DNA of 64,000 nucleotides from Ailurus styani (GCA_002007465.1 LNAC01000036.1:446881-510880), one strand, 5' to 3'; positions 21,641 to 32,749 are shown, numbered from the stretch's first letter. The notes: generated by a model not told the origin, from the sequence alone. Translations and numbers: made by a program.

Positions 21641-22993
21641 CAAGTTTTAGATTCAAGTCCTTTATACGCAAGGCACCTAAGATTCTTCTAGTTTGTACCC
21701 TCATTAGGAGGATAAGAGGATCAACGTCTGAAGACATAAACAGACTTCTCGGGGAGCCAGATCTGGGGACTATACCAAGGCCTCCTCATCTTATGATGCT
21801 TCTCTAGTTCTTCTACCTAGTTCAAGTCCTTATATTTCTTGTGTATTGTGGGTGAGCCGTTCATTCCTAAGAAATTCTTACTACTTTTTGTCTTTCTCTG
21901 TAAACATTTAAAGATTATAGAAACAGGCAGTGTGGGTGCCCAAGAGTTCTTAATATAAAGAGAGGTTCTTGATCATATCTGCCAGCTTTCTATTAAAGCT
22001 CCCTAAGTAGAAGCCTGCCAGGGAAAATTTCAAATAAAATAGTAAATGATATAGAAAAGATTTTACTTTCCAGAGGTATTTTTTGTGACTCAGCAGTTAC
22101 TTCAGATATTACTATCCTGTACTAATGTCTTTATACAGGATTTTCAGTAAGAAACTATAAATCATAATACTCCAGGGACAGCTGGGCACATTGGAGGGCA
22201 GTTAGGCTTCTTCTCTCCTTCAGTTCTTCTTGGCTAGACTCTGACTAATTTCCTTAGCATCTCCATTTATATGTACACGAAGGACTGGAAAGGTTCACAT
22301 CTTTCCAATCAGAAGTGCTGCATGGATCACTGACTTTGAAAGGGAAGTCAGGTACTCAACCTCTCTGCTCTGTCAGGGGAAGGAAAGCCTTTCAATTCAA
22401 TCTCGAGTTATCTGGAAACTCTTCTCTGCAGCATGTTAATTGACTGTTTTAAAGGACACTGGTTTAGGGGAAAAAAATAAGAATAAATGTTCTAGCCGCT
22501 GACAATCCACACATTATCACCTTAAGCTTAACCTAATTAGATTGAGTCACTAGTCAGAAGTTTTGACCTTCAGAGAGAACATCGCTACTGACTTCAATCA
22601 ACCATATATATTTCGTAGTGAATATTAGATCTCAAAAAAGAAAAGCAAATTGTTCATACACAGCATGTAGCCTGTGAATACTCTTGACTCATTGCCTATT
22701 TGTACAATGAGAGAATGGGGAAAATGATAGCAGTCTTTATAATAGTATATTAATATTAGTGGGCATTTTTTTTTTGGTTTTTAAAAAATGGCATAGTGAT
22801 TTCATAAACATTATGAAGTCTAGTGAATCATAGTAACTATGATTCAAATTTCTCATCTTTAAAAAGATAGACTTGAGTTATGGAAACAAGAAAAAATATG
22901 TATAAACTGAAAAGCTGTATTAGTACAGAAAAGCCCAAGAAAAGCAGAAAAATGTGTAAAGACACAACCCAAAACAGATAGAGGCATATTAAA
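21641..22993. other. Unassigned non-coding stretch
   Basis: A weak plus-oriented MIR core may lie at 22675-22745 ('ATTTGTACAATGAGAGAATGGGG'). Otherwise no gene or clear repeat over 1.3 kb. Confidence 0.45.
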
Positions 22994-23011
22994 ATGTGTG
23001 TGTGTGTGTGT

Positions 23012-23043
<32 letters not shown>
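22994..23043 (+). repeat. (TG)n microsatellite
   Basis: About 24 TG units with a single TA interruption, likely polymorphic. It gives rise to the His-Thr run in a spurious minus-strand frame. Confidence 0.96.
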
Positions 23044-23047
<4 letters not shown>

Positions 23048-23384
23048 CCTACCTAAGGCATAGAAAAATATGGCACCATTTTCCCACGACAGTGGATACA
23101 TTTTTGGGCTGTTCAAATAGTAGTTGGGCAAGTCCATGACAGTTTCCTGGGGAAGGAAAATTCAAAAAGTCCATGTAGACAGGGTAACTTCTAACGACCA
23201 GGCACAATTCGGGAAGCAAATTCGTCCTGGGAGTACCTGCTGAAGATGAAAGATTCATCCCCAACATTAAGTTGGCTTCGGATCAGTCAACTCTGTTTCC
23301 TGCAACTGAGCCTCCTTTACACCTACTCTTTCTCTAAGAAACTCCATGTTTAGAAAATACTGAGTGAGAAAAAGAGGAGAATGG
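23044..23384. other. Unassigned non-coding stretch
   Basis: Nothing recognised; minus-strand frames at 23049-23267 have no family resemblance. Confidence 0.5.
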
Positions 23385-23510
23385 CAAACACTGGCATCTA
23401 CTGAATACGATGTCACGTTTTATGCCAAGTGCAGAGTAGATTAATGTACAGTGCCTTACACACAGCACACAATGAACAGTAATTATGTTGTTATTGTTGT
23501 TATAATAATT
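23385..23510 (+). repeat. Possible MIR or L2 tail relic
   Basis: 'GTGCCTTACACACAGCACACAATGAAC' resembles the 'GTGCCTGGCACATAGTAAGCGCTCAATAAA' tail shared by these families; a TTG/TTA-rich stretch follows. Confidence 0.45.
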
Positions 23511-23526
23511 ATTATGTCCTTCAGCG

Positions 23527-23690
23527 CCAGTATTTCTCAAAGCATGGCACTGCGTGGCCTACATTAGAATTACCTAGAATGCTTGTTAGAAATGTAGATT
23601 CCTAGGCTCCAGTCGAGGAGTTTTTAATCAGAATCTCATTGGACGAGGCCCTAGAATCTGCATTTTGAACAAAGAAAATGTTGATTCAAA
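23527..23690 (+). mobile_element. MER5A DNA transposon relic
   Basis: 'GTATTTCTCAAAGCATGGC', 'CATTAGAATTACCTAGAATGCTTGTTAGAAATG', 'TTCCTAGGCTCC', 'AATCAGAATCTCATTGG', 'AGAATCTGCATTTTGAAC' follow MER5A in plus orientation. Confidence 0.8.
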
Positions 23691-23734
23691 CTAGTAATTG
23701 AAAAGACCTATTTTATATGTCACTATTTTACACA

Positions 23735-23890
23735 TTTTGTTTCATTTAGTGTTTGCAAAAAAAAAAATCTGATTTTACAGGACAGAAAATGGGGGCTCAG
23801 ATAGTTCTTGTAAATTCACACAGAGCTGATATTCCAGTAAAGTTCTGCTTGACTTCAAACTGTGTCCTTTCAACTATTCGAAGCAGTGAG
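23735..23890 (-). repeat. MIR relic
   Basis: 'GATTTTACAGGACAGAAAATGGGGGCTCAGATAG', 'TTCACACAGAGCTGATATTCCAG', 'AACTGTGTCCTTTC' are the reversed MIR blocks. Confidence 0.75.
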
Positions 23891-24454
23891 TTGTGAAAAA
23901 AATCCATGCTCCTGGGAATTACGGCTCTGGGATGGTCTTTGGTATTGCATTAGCCCAGCCACAAGGAGAGGAGGAAAGAAATTAACAACATGGAGACTGC
24001 CCACTGCATTGGTGCTGAGGAAGATACTAATTTAGTGCTCATCAAGGAAGGAAATAATAGCTGGCTCTCTCAATCCCCCACATTTATATGGTAAGCCTTA
24101 CTTCAAAGTCACCCTGGAAAATTACATGACATTTTTATCACAGTAATTTTCAGACTGGGTCATTATCTTTAACCAAACATTTGTGCCACACTTTCAACAG
24201 ACACATATATCAGGCAGGCAGTAGACTGTTCTAGCAAATTCAAGGGGAGATTTTTGCACAGTCTTTTCGGGGTTGTCAATCAAGAGATGATGGTGATAAG
24301 AGAAAGAAGGAAAGAAATGTCAGAGGAAAAAGTGTAACCAACTGACAAGCCCAGTTATTAACCCAAAGGATGGAGACTGTGGACTGGGGTTTCAGCTAAA
24401 TGCGCTGTCCCTCCTGGTATAAATGGCTAGTGCTTAAGAGATAATTCTAAAATG
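23891..24454. other. Unassigned non-coding stretch
   Basis: No gene or repeat recognised. Confidence 0.5.
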
Positions 24455-24560
24455 TCTATCCCATACTGGAACCCCAGGCCTCCTATGTATTAGTGGTATG
24501 ACCCTGGGCAATCCACTCCCCCTCGTGGGATACCAGTTGCTTAAGACATAGCTCAGCTTA
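24455..24560 (+). repeat. MIR relic (low confidence)
   Basis: 'GGAACCCCAGGCCTCCTATGTATTAGTGGTATGACCCTGGGCAATCCACTCCCC' matches the MIR core 'TACTAGCTGTGTGACCTTGGGCAAGTTACTTAACC'. Confidence 0.6.
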
Positions 24561-24839
24561 GCTGTGTGCTGTGTATAAATTCTGCTAGTTGGATTTTAAT
24601 TTTTATCATTATGGTATAATTTGTTGATCTACTATCTAGTGGATGTCAAATGTTTGGTCTGGATCTTTGGCCTTGAGCTGAACTCCACCTAGCCCTATAA
24701 ATATTGATCAGGCATTTTCAGGTTAGATTGTCACCAATATCTGCTTATAAATCCAGTCTGTATTGTCACAATCATCAGAAGAGATAAAAACAAAAAACAA
24801 AAAATAAAAAACCAACTGTATTTAGAGACAGAATTCCAA

Positions 24840-25045
24840 AATTCTAAACTTGCTTTTATACGTTATTCTGTGACTCTAGGTTGGTTGTATACCCTCTCTG
24901 AGGCTCAGTTTTCTCAATAGAAAAGGGAGCTAGTAATACTTAATTACCAGAGTTTTGTGCAATAAATAATAGGTCACCATAAAATCGTTGACTTGCCAAG
25001 CATAGCGCTTGAAATAGAACATATGCTCAGACTGTCACCTGAATA
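24840..25045 (+). repeat. MIR relic
   Basis: 'TCTGTGACTCTAGGTTGGTTGTATACCCTCTCTGAGGCTCAGTTTTCTC', 'CAGAGTTTTGTGCAATAAAT', 'AAGCATAGCGCTTGAAATAGAACATATGCTCAG' follow MIR core to tail. Confidence 0.75.
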
Positions 25046-25561
25046 TCTATCTGGTAGTACTACTTTAAAAAAAAAAAAGACAATCCACAGTTACTCTCTA
25101 GAAGCAAAGGGATTTTAGTTTTATTAACTCTGGTGCAAACAAACCTCTTCTTGCCTGCCTGGTCTCTCCTGGAAGAGGTTCACAGATATAGTGGCTTCGT
25201 CCCTTCTCAACTCTTTTCTCCTCTCCCGTGACTATTGCTGTAACAACCTACTGCAGAGTGTTGACATTGTACAAATGATATGAAGGTAGTAATTTATGGT
25301 GCACTGGGCACAATTTATTTTTAGATGTCCAATGAAACAAGGTGTCAACAGTTTATCAATATCAAACAAAAGGATATAGATCAAGCTTTTAGAAAATACA
25401 GCTGTGTATTCTTAAGGTGGACTTAGGTAATATGAAGAGTTTAAGGAGTGTAGAACAAGACTACCCCCCTCCTGCCTCCAGTTGAATGGCAGAAGCCTAG
25501 AGAAGTTCTGTGACTATACACTGGGCTCCAGTATTTCATACACAGCATGTTCTTTTTTTCA
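25046..25561. other. Unassigned non-coding stretch
   Basis: A-run at 25066-25078. No gene or repeat recognised. Confidence 0.5.
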
Positions 25562-26050
25562 GCAAGCATTTATTGGCATCTACTTGGATGTGAGCATAAG
25601 AGCTGGCACTGGAGGCTGGGATGAGAGAGGGGCACATGAGAGGACCCCAGCATCAAGTAAGTCATGTATTAGTAAAGCGCAGAGACCTCTCAGCTGATCA
25701 GACTGGAGTCCTGCATAGAGGAAAGTACGAGGTCAAGAAGATGAAAAAGAAGAGGGACAGATGTCCACCAGGCCCTGTTCTCGGTGCAATGGTTGACACA
25801 TCGGTTCTATCAATCAAGCTTGTGGCTGTCATGGGATTTATAACTGGGAGTGACGTCCAGTATCCAACAAAGAACTACACAGTTAAATGGCATGACTTCA
25901 AATCACTTAAAGTATGTAAAGAAAACACACATGGGTTGGAAAGATTAAAAACTTTATATAGGGTGGTCACAGAAGGCTTTGTTGAGAATATGGAGATTTT
26001 AAGAAGGTGGGCCATAAGCAGCTTTTATTTAACATCCATGCAGATTTAAA
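25562..26050 (-). repeat. L2 LINE relic carrying the longest open frame
   Basis: Begins 'CAGCAAGCATTTATTGGCATCTAC' (reversed L2 end) and later has 'GGGTGGTCACAGAAGGCTTTGTTGAGAATATGGAG', equivalent to L2 'GGTCAGGGAAGGCTTCCTGAGGAGGTGAC'. The 142-codon plus-strand frame at 25621-26049 lies inside it, starts without a plausible context, and resembles no protein I know, so I treat it as chance. Confidence 0.6.
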
Positions 26051-26107
26051 AATGTCATTGTCTTTCCTCACTTATTGTGGTAAACAGAAGAATGGACATG
26101 TCTGGTG

Positions 26108-26140
26108 TGTTTTTTTTGTTTGTTTGTTTTTTGTTTTTCT
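26108..26140 (+). repeat. (TTTG)n/T-rich tract
   Basis: T-runs with G every fourth base over about 33 bp. Confidence 0.85.
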
Positions 26141-26299
26141 CCTTTCCTCAAAGAAAAAGGCTGTGGTAAGCAATTCTGGGTCAAGGTAGTTCGGTATAAG
26201 AATAAGGAAGTCCAGCTTAATTAAAATGTCCACCTACACTCAACATTTTATTTCATCGAGATTTATTAAAACAGATATTTGTCATTAATCAAAAGTCAG

Positions 26300-26394
26300 T
26301 TGATTTCCCAAAAAACATTTATTGAGACTTAACAACTTGGTTATGTGTGTTATGTGGTTGTTAAGGTCTCAATAAATCTGTTTTTCCAAATCAA
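26300..26394. other. Long imperfect hairpin (inverted repeat)
   Basis: Left arm 26300-26336 and right arm 26357-26394 are reverse complements over about 37 bp, separated by a 20-bp loop (26337-26356). Shared blocks are TTGATTT, a 12-bp core ATTTATTGAGAC, and TTAACAAC, with one small mismatch cluster and one single-base bulge. It could be a palindromic miniature DNA transposon or a pre-microRNA-like fold. No known family recognised. Confidence 0.75.
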
Positions 26395-26659
26395 TGTGAA
26401 TTTAATTAAAATGCAAAAAAATAAATAAAAAACTTCAAACCCTATCTGGTTTGCTTCAGATCCTTATTTTATACAACTAATAGGATGTTATTAAGAACCT
26501 GATTTAGTGACTATAGGGCAGGGAGAATTTAGTGTTCATTAAAGCAGTCGGTACCAGAGCAGCCAGAAGGGAGTTGGGGAGAGAGAAACAGCAGCATGTT
26601 TGCTGAGGCGACTGTCGACAGCAGTGGGGGGTACGCTGAAATACTACAGAATTTTTTGT

Positions 26660-26868
26660 TTTTGTTTTGTTTTTGTTTTTTTTAAAGATTTTATTTATTT
26701 ATTTGACAGAGAGAGAGATTACAAATAGGCAGAGAGGCAGGCAGACAGAGGACGAAGCAGGCTCCCTGCCGAGCAGGGAGCCCGATGCGGGCCTCGATCC
26801 CAGGACCCTGAGATCATGACCTGAGCCGAAGGCAGAGGCTTTAACCCACTGAGCCACCCAGGCGCCCC
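26660..26868 (-). mobile_element. CAN-SINE, mustelid-type
   Basis: Intact minus-orientation copy: T-run, AAGATTTTATTTATTTATTTGACAGAGAGAG, GGCAGAGAGGCAGG, GATGCGGGCCTCGATCCC, head ending CACCCAGGCGCCCC. The tail is extended by TTTTTG units (from about 26653). TACAGAATTTT before and TACAAAGTTTT after are a possible imperfect target duplication. Confidence 0.93.
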
Positions 26869-27002
26869 TACAAAGTTTTGACAGACCCTAAATTTCAATT
26901 AGTCAGAACACAGACATCTCAGTACATACAGGCATATGAAAGGTGGATCACACTGACCTCATTCAAATCCTTGCTTTATACTGCCCCAATAACCACAAAG
27001 AC

Positions 27003-27428
27003 TGTACCAATTTGAATAGCACTCCTCTCCCTCAAATTCCTGGATATGTACTTGGGACCTATAAATGTGCCTTTATTTGGAAATAGGGTCTTTGTAGATA
27101 TAACCAAGTTAAAACAAAATCACACTGGATGGCGGTGGGTCCTTATAAGAAGAAGGACACGTGGACATGGATACACAGGGGAGAAGGCCATGTGAAGATG
27201 GGGGCAGGCACTGGCGTGGTACATCTATAAGCCAAGGAAGGCCAAGGACTGCCGGCAGCCAAGAGAAGCCAGGAAGAGGAAACAAAGGATTCTCCCCGAG
27301 ACCGCATGCTCTGCCAACACCTGCATTCCAGACTAGTAGCCTCCAGAGCTGTGAGAGAATAAATTTCTATTCTTTCAAGCCACCTGGTGTGTAGTAATTT
27401 GTAATAGCAGACCCAGGAAACTAATACA
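27003..27428 (+). mobile_element. MLT1A-type solitary LTR (ERVL-MaLR)
   Basis: Old non-infectious LTR retrotransposon relic. 'TATTTGGAAATAGGGTCTTTG', 'GGGTCCTTATAAGAAGAAGGACAC', 'AGGCCATGTGAAGATG', 'CCTCCAGAGCTGTGAGAGAATAAATTTCT' and the end 'GGAAACTAATACA' follow the MLT1A order. No internal region or second LTR is seen. Overlapping open frames in it are chance. Confidence 0.85.
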
Positions 27429-27534
27429 GGGGTAAACAGAACTCCTGGAATAGAGCTAGGCTTTATCATTCACCTGCAATTGCAGTCATATGAAGAGTAC
27501 TCAAGAAATGTGAGCCCATGGGCTCCTGTCTGTA

Positions 27535-27690
27535 GGTCACCTGGAAGACCTTTCCCATCCAATCTTTATCTCTACTTGGTGAATGTTTACCTTTCAAAAC
27601 CAGTTAATTTTCCACCTACTCCATGAAGGATTCCCTACAGATTCATCCAGAAGGGATCTCTCCCTGATAACTCCTGATTCACACGGATTG
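27535..27690 (+). repeat. Possible L2 fragment
   Basis: 'CCTGGAAGACCTTTCCCATCC', 'TCCATGAAGGATTCCCTAC' loosely follow L2. Weak. Confidence 0.3.
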
Positions 27691-27784
27691 TTTTTTTTTT
27701 TCTTTCAACAGACAAATCCTTATTCACATTGTAGTTAGGTTATGGCAACACTGCCTATTTAGAAAATAAATACTAAAGGCTGGT

Positions 27785-27930
27785 TTAGTGATATGAATTC
27801 ATTCAACAAAATTGCATTAGTTGTCTATTTGATGTCATACACTGTGCTAGATACAGAAGGTACCAAGACAAAAGAAGGTACCATGACAAATAAAATACTC
27901 GGTAAAAGGTCTCATGGTTTATATGCTTAT
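27785..27930 (-). repeat. L2 3' end relic
   Basis: 'GAATTCATTCAACAAAATTGCATTAG' then 'CATACACTGTGCTAGATACAGAAGG' is the reversed L2 end. A small local duplication of AGAAGGTACCA(A/T)GACAAA follows. Confidence 0.6.
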
Positions 27931-28079
27931 CTGTACGTATATCCACCAACCACAGTACATGTACATAGAAGGTACTAAATCATTTCTGCTTTAGTGCACA
28001 AGCCTTTCTACTTCCCCATGTGCAAGGAGACATAACACAAAGAGCCAACAAATCTGGTCAAACCAGACTCTGCCACATC

Positions 28080-28245
28080 AATTTTTGTAGCCAAGAGCAT
28101 GATTCTTAACATTTTTGAGTCTCATACTCCTGATTTCTAAAACAGAGCTCATAAAACCTACTTTGTGGGGTTGATGGGAGGATTTACTTTTAAAATAATT
28201 GTAATGCAGTTCAATAAATATTAATTGCCCCTCCATGTTCCCAGG
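28080..28245 (+). repeat. MIR relic
   Basis: 'TGAGTCTCATACTCCTGATTTCTAAAAC', 'TTGTGGGGTTGATGGGAGGATTTAC', 'CAGTTCAATAAATATTAATTG' are core to tail of MIR. Confidence 0.65.
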
Positions 28246-28794
28246 AGCAGTCACCCCTTGATGACTGAATCACTTTTTCCTCCTTCTACCTCCTCCTTGA
28301 GCAGACCGAAAAAAAAAAAAAAGTTTTCTGTCCATTTCTCACACTTTGCTGAAAATATGATCTTTGGGGCTAGAGAATGAAGACTGAAAAACTCCCCAAT
28401 TCTTCCCACTTAGTAACCCTGTAGTGTTTCTTCAGATTGAGCTCATCTCATGTGCACAGGAATTAATGAAAGCAGCGACACAGCATCATAAATACTTCGA
28501 GGGTCAAATAAGGTGGGAATACCTGGCACTGTGTCTGTTTAAAGCTTTCACAGTGAAAGGAACCTGCAACCATTGCATCCAAGACCTCTTCCACCAATAT
28601 ACACTCAATTCATGAGTCTCCCCAAGGCCCTGCTTTGCCTCTTTGTAGTTCCCACACTTGTTTTCTATTTTCTGGCACCCAGGTAACTTACTAAGTCATT
28701 TCCCTTCTTCTTGTCTTTGTCTTCATGTTTAGTTCATTCTTTTGACAGACATAATAGAAAAAGCACTTGGAATCTCCCAGACTGTGGTTGCAAT
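28246..28794. other. Unassigned non-coding stretch
   Basis: A-run at 28309-28323. No gene or repeat recognised; the 63-codon frame 28424-28615 is unsupported. Confidence 0.5.
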
Positions 28795-28960
28795 TCTGTG
28801 TAGATTGCCTGGAAACTCTGGGGACAGTTCGTTGAATTGTTCATTCTCTCAGTCATTCAACTAGTGCTTGAAGCTGACTCTATTCCAGACACAGAGAGAT
28901 CAAAGTCCCGACCCACAAGGAGCCACCAATCTGATGAGAAAGTATTGAAAATTTTGCTTG
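28795..28960 (-). repeat. L2 3' end relic
   Basis: 'CAGTCATTCAACTAGTGCTTGAAGCTGACTCTATTCCAGACAC' and 'CCCACAAGGAGCCACCAATCTGATGAG' match the reversed L2 end. Confidence 0.6.
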
Positions 28961-29009
28961 TGGAAAAGGGCAAAAGGGCTCCAAAATAAAAATTAAATCC
29001 ATGGAGTTT

Positions 29010-29190
29010 TTATAATGATGTGCCAGGCATCCCATTCTTCCACAATGATTCCCTGAAGCAGATTATTATTCCATTTTACAGGTAAGGCACCCGAGGTTCA
29101 GACATGCTAAATAACACAGCTAGAGAGCTGCAACTAGGCATGTGGACTCCAAGCCACATAACTCAGAGTGGATTCAAATCCAGTTCTATC
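29010..29190 (-). repeat. MIR relic
   Basis: 'GTGCCAGGCATCCC', 'ATTCCATTTTACAGGTAAGGC', 'GAGGTTCAGACATGCTAAATAACACAGCTAG' are the reversed MIR tail and core. Confidence 0.8.
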
Positions 29191-29335
29191 TTTTATACGC
29201 TTAAGACACTGACAAATTAATTCCCGTTATTTCCAGAGAGGAGTTAATTTTTGTTCAGTTATGACAACAGTCACAAAATGTGAAGTCAATCCCTAATCTC
29301 TCAATTTCCCCTGGATGTGTTTTCCCTTCTTAGTT

Positions 29336-29551
29336 TTTTGTTTGTTTGTTTTGTTTTTAAGATTTTATTTATTTATTTATTTGATACAGCAAGAGAGAGC
29401 GCACAAGTGGGGGCAGCTGCAGGCAGAGGTAGAGGGAGAAGCAGGCTCTCTTCTGAGAAAGGAACCGAATGCAGGGCTCAATCCCAGGACCCTGAGATCA
29501 TGACCTGAGCAGAAGGCAGATGCTTAACTGACTGAGCCATCCTGGCACCCC
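29336..29551 (-). mobile_element. CAN-SINE with perfect target-site duplication
   Basis: Minus orientation with the caniform head 'ACTGACTGAGCCATCCTGGCACCCC' and middle 'GGCAGCTGCAGGCAGAGG'. TTCCCTTCTTAGTT at 29322-29335 and 29552-29565 is an exact 14-bp target duplication. The tail is TTTG/TTTTG-extended. Confidence 0.95.
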
Positions 29552-29771
29552 TTCCCTTCTTAGTTATTACATCACTCTCATCGCTCTCTCATCTAAGAGT
29601 TGATCTATGCATAGTCCTCAGGCCAAGAATATCTTAGTAGACTGAAGAGTTTGCAATACCAAGGAGGAGTCATTCTGCACAGACTTCCAGGCTCCATTCC
29701 TGCTCTTGAACAGAGATAGCAGGGCATCTTTAATTCACTAAAAATATAGGGGTGTGTGTCTGAGGAGGGGG

Positions 29772-30166
29772 TGATATTATGGGTGGAACTGTGTCCCCCC
29801 AAAAGACATACTGAAGTCCTTACTACTGTGCCTGAGAGAATGATTTTCATTAACCCAATATGAGTGGTATTAGAAGAAAAAAAAAGTCTGTGTAAAAACA
29901 GAGACACACAGGGAAAGCATGGGATAACACAGAAGAGACCACAGTGACACAGCTTCCAGCCAAGGAATGTCAAAGACCAATAGCTTCTAGCTGAAACTAG
30001 GAAGAGGCAAGCAAAGATGTGACTCAGAGTCTCAGAGGGGGCCTAACCCTGTTGATACTTTGACTTCAGACAGGTCACCTCAGGAACTGTGGGAGAATGA
30101 ATTTGTGTTGTTTTCAGCCACCAAGTTTGTGGTACTTCATTATAGCACACCCAGAACATGAATACA
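29772..30166 (+). mobile_element. MLT1A-type solitary LTR (ERVL-MaLR)
   Basis: 'TGATATTATGGGTGGAACTGTGTCCCCCCAAAA' start, 'CCAGCCAAGGAATGTCAAAG', 'ACCTCAGGAACTGTGGGAGAATGAATTTG', 'AGCCACCAAGTTTGTGGTACTTCATTATAGCA' keep the MLT1 order. A 122-codon minus-strand frame inside it is chance. Confidence 0.85.
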
Positions 30167-30714
30167 AGAGGTCTCAAAAATTTCTTAGGAAAATAATCAC
30201 TTTCACATAGATGCCAATACAGTGACCACTTCAGGCAACTGCCATATTTGTTCCATGTCTCCCCGAGTCTTTTTCTGCTGTACATAATTTGCGAAAGAGT
30301 GCTGTCACTGTAGAACCATCAAGTGTTTGAGCCAGAAGGAACACGTTGGTCATCAGCATGACTAACTTGTTTGAGCTATGAAGGAATTTGGGTCCCTAGG
30401 AAAGAAGACCTTTGACTGGTCAAGGACTGGGATAGGAAAAGATTCCAGTTCCTCCTTCTCCCACCCCTGAGCTCTTTCCTTCATTAGATTCTTTAATTCT
30501 CATAATCTCCTCAGTTCTTAAAACAGAAATCTATGGGCAAAATCCAAACATAGCATGAAACCGTCTCATTCACCAAATATACAAAATGATTCCTAGGTAT
30601 GACAATTATGGTCCCAGGAGGGATAAATTTGGTAATTTTGGGCTTTGAATTAGAATACTTCTGTACAGGAGAGATTTTCAATTTTTTAGAAGTGGTGAAA
30701 CACTTAAAAACAAC
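30167..30714. other. Unassigned non-coding stretch
   Basis: Nothing recognised with confidence; 'GAGCCAGAAGGAACACGTTGGTCATC' near 30330 may be a repeat scrap. Confidence 0.45.
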
Positions 30715-30838
30715 AATAAGGGATGCACTTGTGATGAGCACCAGGTGATATAGGGAACTGTTGAATCACTATATTATACAATGGAAACTAATGTAACATT
30801 GTATGCTAACTGGCATGAAAATAAAAGCTTTAAAAAGA
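30715..30838 (+). mobile_element. 5'-truncated L1 tail
   Basis: 'ACTTGTGATGAGCACCAGGTGATATAGGGAACTGTTGAATCACTATATTATAC' and 'AACTAATGTAACATTGTATGCTAAC' are the typical L1 3' UTR end, finishing in an A-rich tail. Confidence 0.85.
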
Positions 30839-31150
30839 CAGAAACAAAAAGAAATTTTAATGAAGACAAAAAATAGAGAAGAAACTTTAGTTACTAAAGC
30901 TATTAATAAATGCATAAATCTGCAATTCCAGATACAATTACTATTTTTAATGTTTGTCCTAATGACTTCCATAAACAATCTGCTGAAATATATTTGAAGT
31001 AGTAATTGACATGTACCATTCAGAGGATAAGAAAGGAGTGCTCCAGAAATGTATGGAAATCCTTCTAAGAACAGACATAAATAAATGTAAGTTAAAAAAT
31101 ATGATACTCGTTTTTCTTTTTTCAAATCATTGCTTAAAACATAAGTCAAG
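30839..31150. other. Unassigned AT-rich stretch
   Basis: A-rich and repeat-poor. The 126-codon minus-strand frame 30769-31149 crosses the L1 tail and is not supported. Confidence 0.5.
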
Positions 31151-31327
31151 GGCGCCTGGGTGACTCAGTTGGTTAAGCGGCTGCCTTTGGCTCAGGTCAT
31201 GATCCCGGAGTCCCAGGATCGAGTCCCACAACGGGCTCCCAGCTCCATGGGGAGTCTGCTTCTCCCTCTGACCTTCTCCCCTCTCATGCTCTCTCTAAAA
31301 TAAATAAATAAAATCTTAAAAAAAAAT
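31151..31327 (+). mobile_element. CAN-SINE, caniform type
   Basis: Plus orientation and well preserved: 'GGCGCCTGGGTGACTCAGTTGGTTAAGCGGCTGCC', 'GGCTCAGGTCATGATCCCGGAG', B-box 'GGATCGAGTCCC', tail 'AAATAAATAAATAAAATCTT'. The head subtype differs from the mustelid-type copies. Possible short target repeat ATAAGTCAA / ATAATTCAA. Confidence 0.94.
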
Positions 31328-32749
31328 AATTCAAAAGTCTAGCAATTCTACGGAAAAAAATATTTTTACACATTATGATCAATATTGTTCATTAGGAAAG
31401 AAGTTGTCAATATGAATTAAGAGCCTTCATATATTTTTGACCCTGTAATTCTAGTTCTAGAAATTTATGTCGAGGGAGAAACTTCAATATTGTAATTTCT
31501 TGACCCCAAAAATGTTTACTCGATATTTTAAAAATGTAATTAAGTATAAATAAATTTCCAAAAACTGGGGAGTCTTTAACCATACTATATGATGTGATAC
31601 TAAATGGCTAATAAAACTCATTCATGAAATATTTTTAATAGCATAGAATGTTTAAGTTGTGGCACTAAGTGACATAAGGAAAGGTAAAAGTAAAAATATA
31701 ATAATAATAGGTAAATTATGCATATTTCAACCCATTCCAAAAACATACGAAAATCAAACTCTCCCAACTTTCACTGCGATAAAGTTAGTGTCATCCTCCT
31801 CCCCTACCACCAACTGTCATACTTGTTCACAGAATATTTTCAATAATATTTCTATTTATATATATATACACACACACATATATATAAGAATTAAAAAAAT
31901 ATATTGTAATCCAGTAACTTTTTCTGCCTTCATTCTCAAAAGAAAACAGGAGTTACGAAGCAGTGACAAAACAGAATGATCAGTGTGTACAAGAGGAGCT
32001 ACCTAGGCCAGCCTGAAGGGTTAAGAGGATGTCTCTCTGTAGAGTAGAAACCCTCTTCTCTCTCCCTCACAGCTCACTCCCTCTTGATTTTGGTCAACCG
32101 TTCCCTCTCAGTTCCACCAAAGTTTCCAGCGAGATTGTCCACATTTTAATAGGATCTTGCTGTCCCCACCTCTACAAATAATTAACCCAGAAGTTAATAG
32201 ACAACGGATCCAAATGGGTCAACTCAAGTACTTCCTGGGGTTTTAAAAATAGAACTGTAAAAGAGAGTCACCGCTTCTAGTGACAGAAGTGTAAGACCGT
32301 GATGTTCCGCATGTGTTAGCAGCTCTGCTTCTCAACACACCACAGGGGAGAAGCCAGTGTTCAGTGAAAGCGGGGATGCCAGCAGACAGTGGGAGGCAGA
32401 GACTCCTGCCAGAAAGAGGTCTGGCAGGATTCTCTTCTCTGGATAAAGCAGTACTTTTGCCCTCTGTATGGTTTGCTTCTTGAACCTTCAGTTCAGTCAG
32501 AAGCTCTAGTATCTTTCTGAGGACAACCTCCACCTCCTTAAACTGACTTATTCAGGTTTCTCTCAGATCAAAGAAAAGAGGTAGGTACCAAGAAAAATAA
32601 AATTGTCGAAAGATGATGTTTTTCCCCGGAAAGGGCCAGAATATACACACTGGCTCTAAAGCAAGAGATGATGTGAAGAGACAAAATGACAGAGTTGGCC
32701 CAGAACCAGATGTTAACGGACTCTGGGCGCCACTCGCAAAAATGCCAAA
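31328..32749. other. Unassigned stretch with TA/CA tract
   Basis: AT-rich left half with an alternating (TA)n(CA)n(TA)n tract at 31854-31886. The right half (32000-32540) is GC-richer and resembles an old LTR or DNA-transposon relic that I cannot name. No coding support. Confidence 0.45.

Noticed and set aside
25621..26049. 142-codon plus-strand open frame, the longest in the window
   Set aside because: It lies across a reversed L2 relic, resembles no protein family I know, and is within chance length for 64 kb of six-frame sequence.
27143..27469. 108-codon minus-strand frame and an overlapping plus-strand frame
   Set aside because: Both lie inside the MLT1A LTR.
29605..29973. 122-codon minus-strand frame
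   Set aside because: It reads partly through an MLT1 LTR and has no family resemblance.
30769..31149. 126-codon minus-strand frame with hydrophobic stretches
   Set aside because: It overlaps an L1 tail; hydrophobicity comes from T-rich reverse-strand codons (Phe, Leu, Ile).
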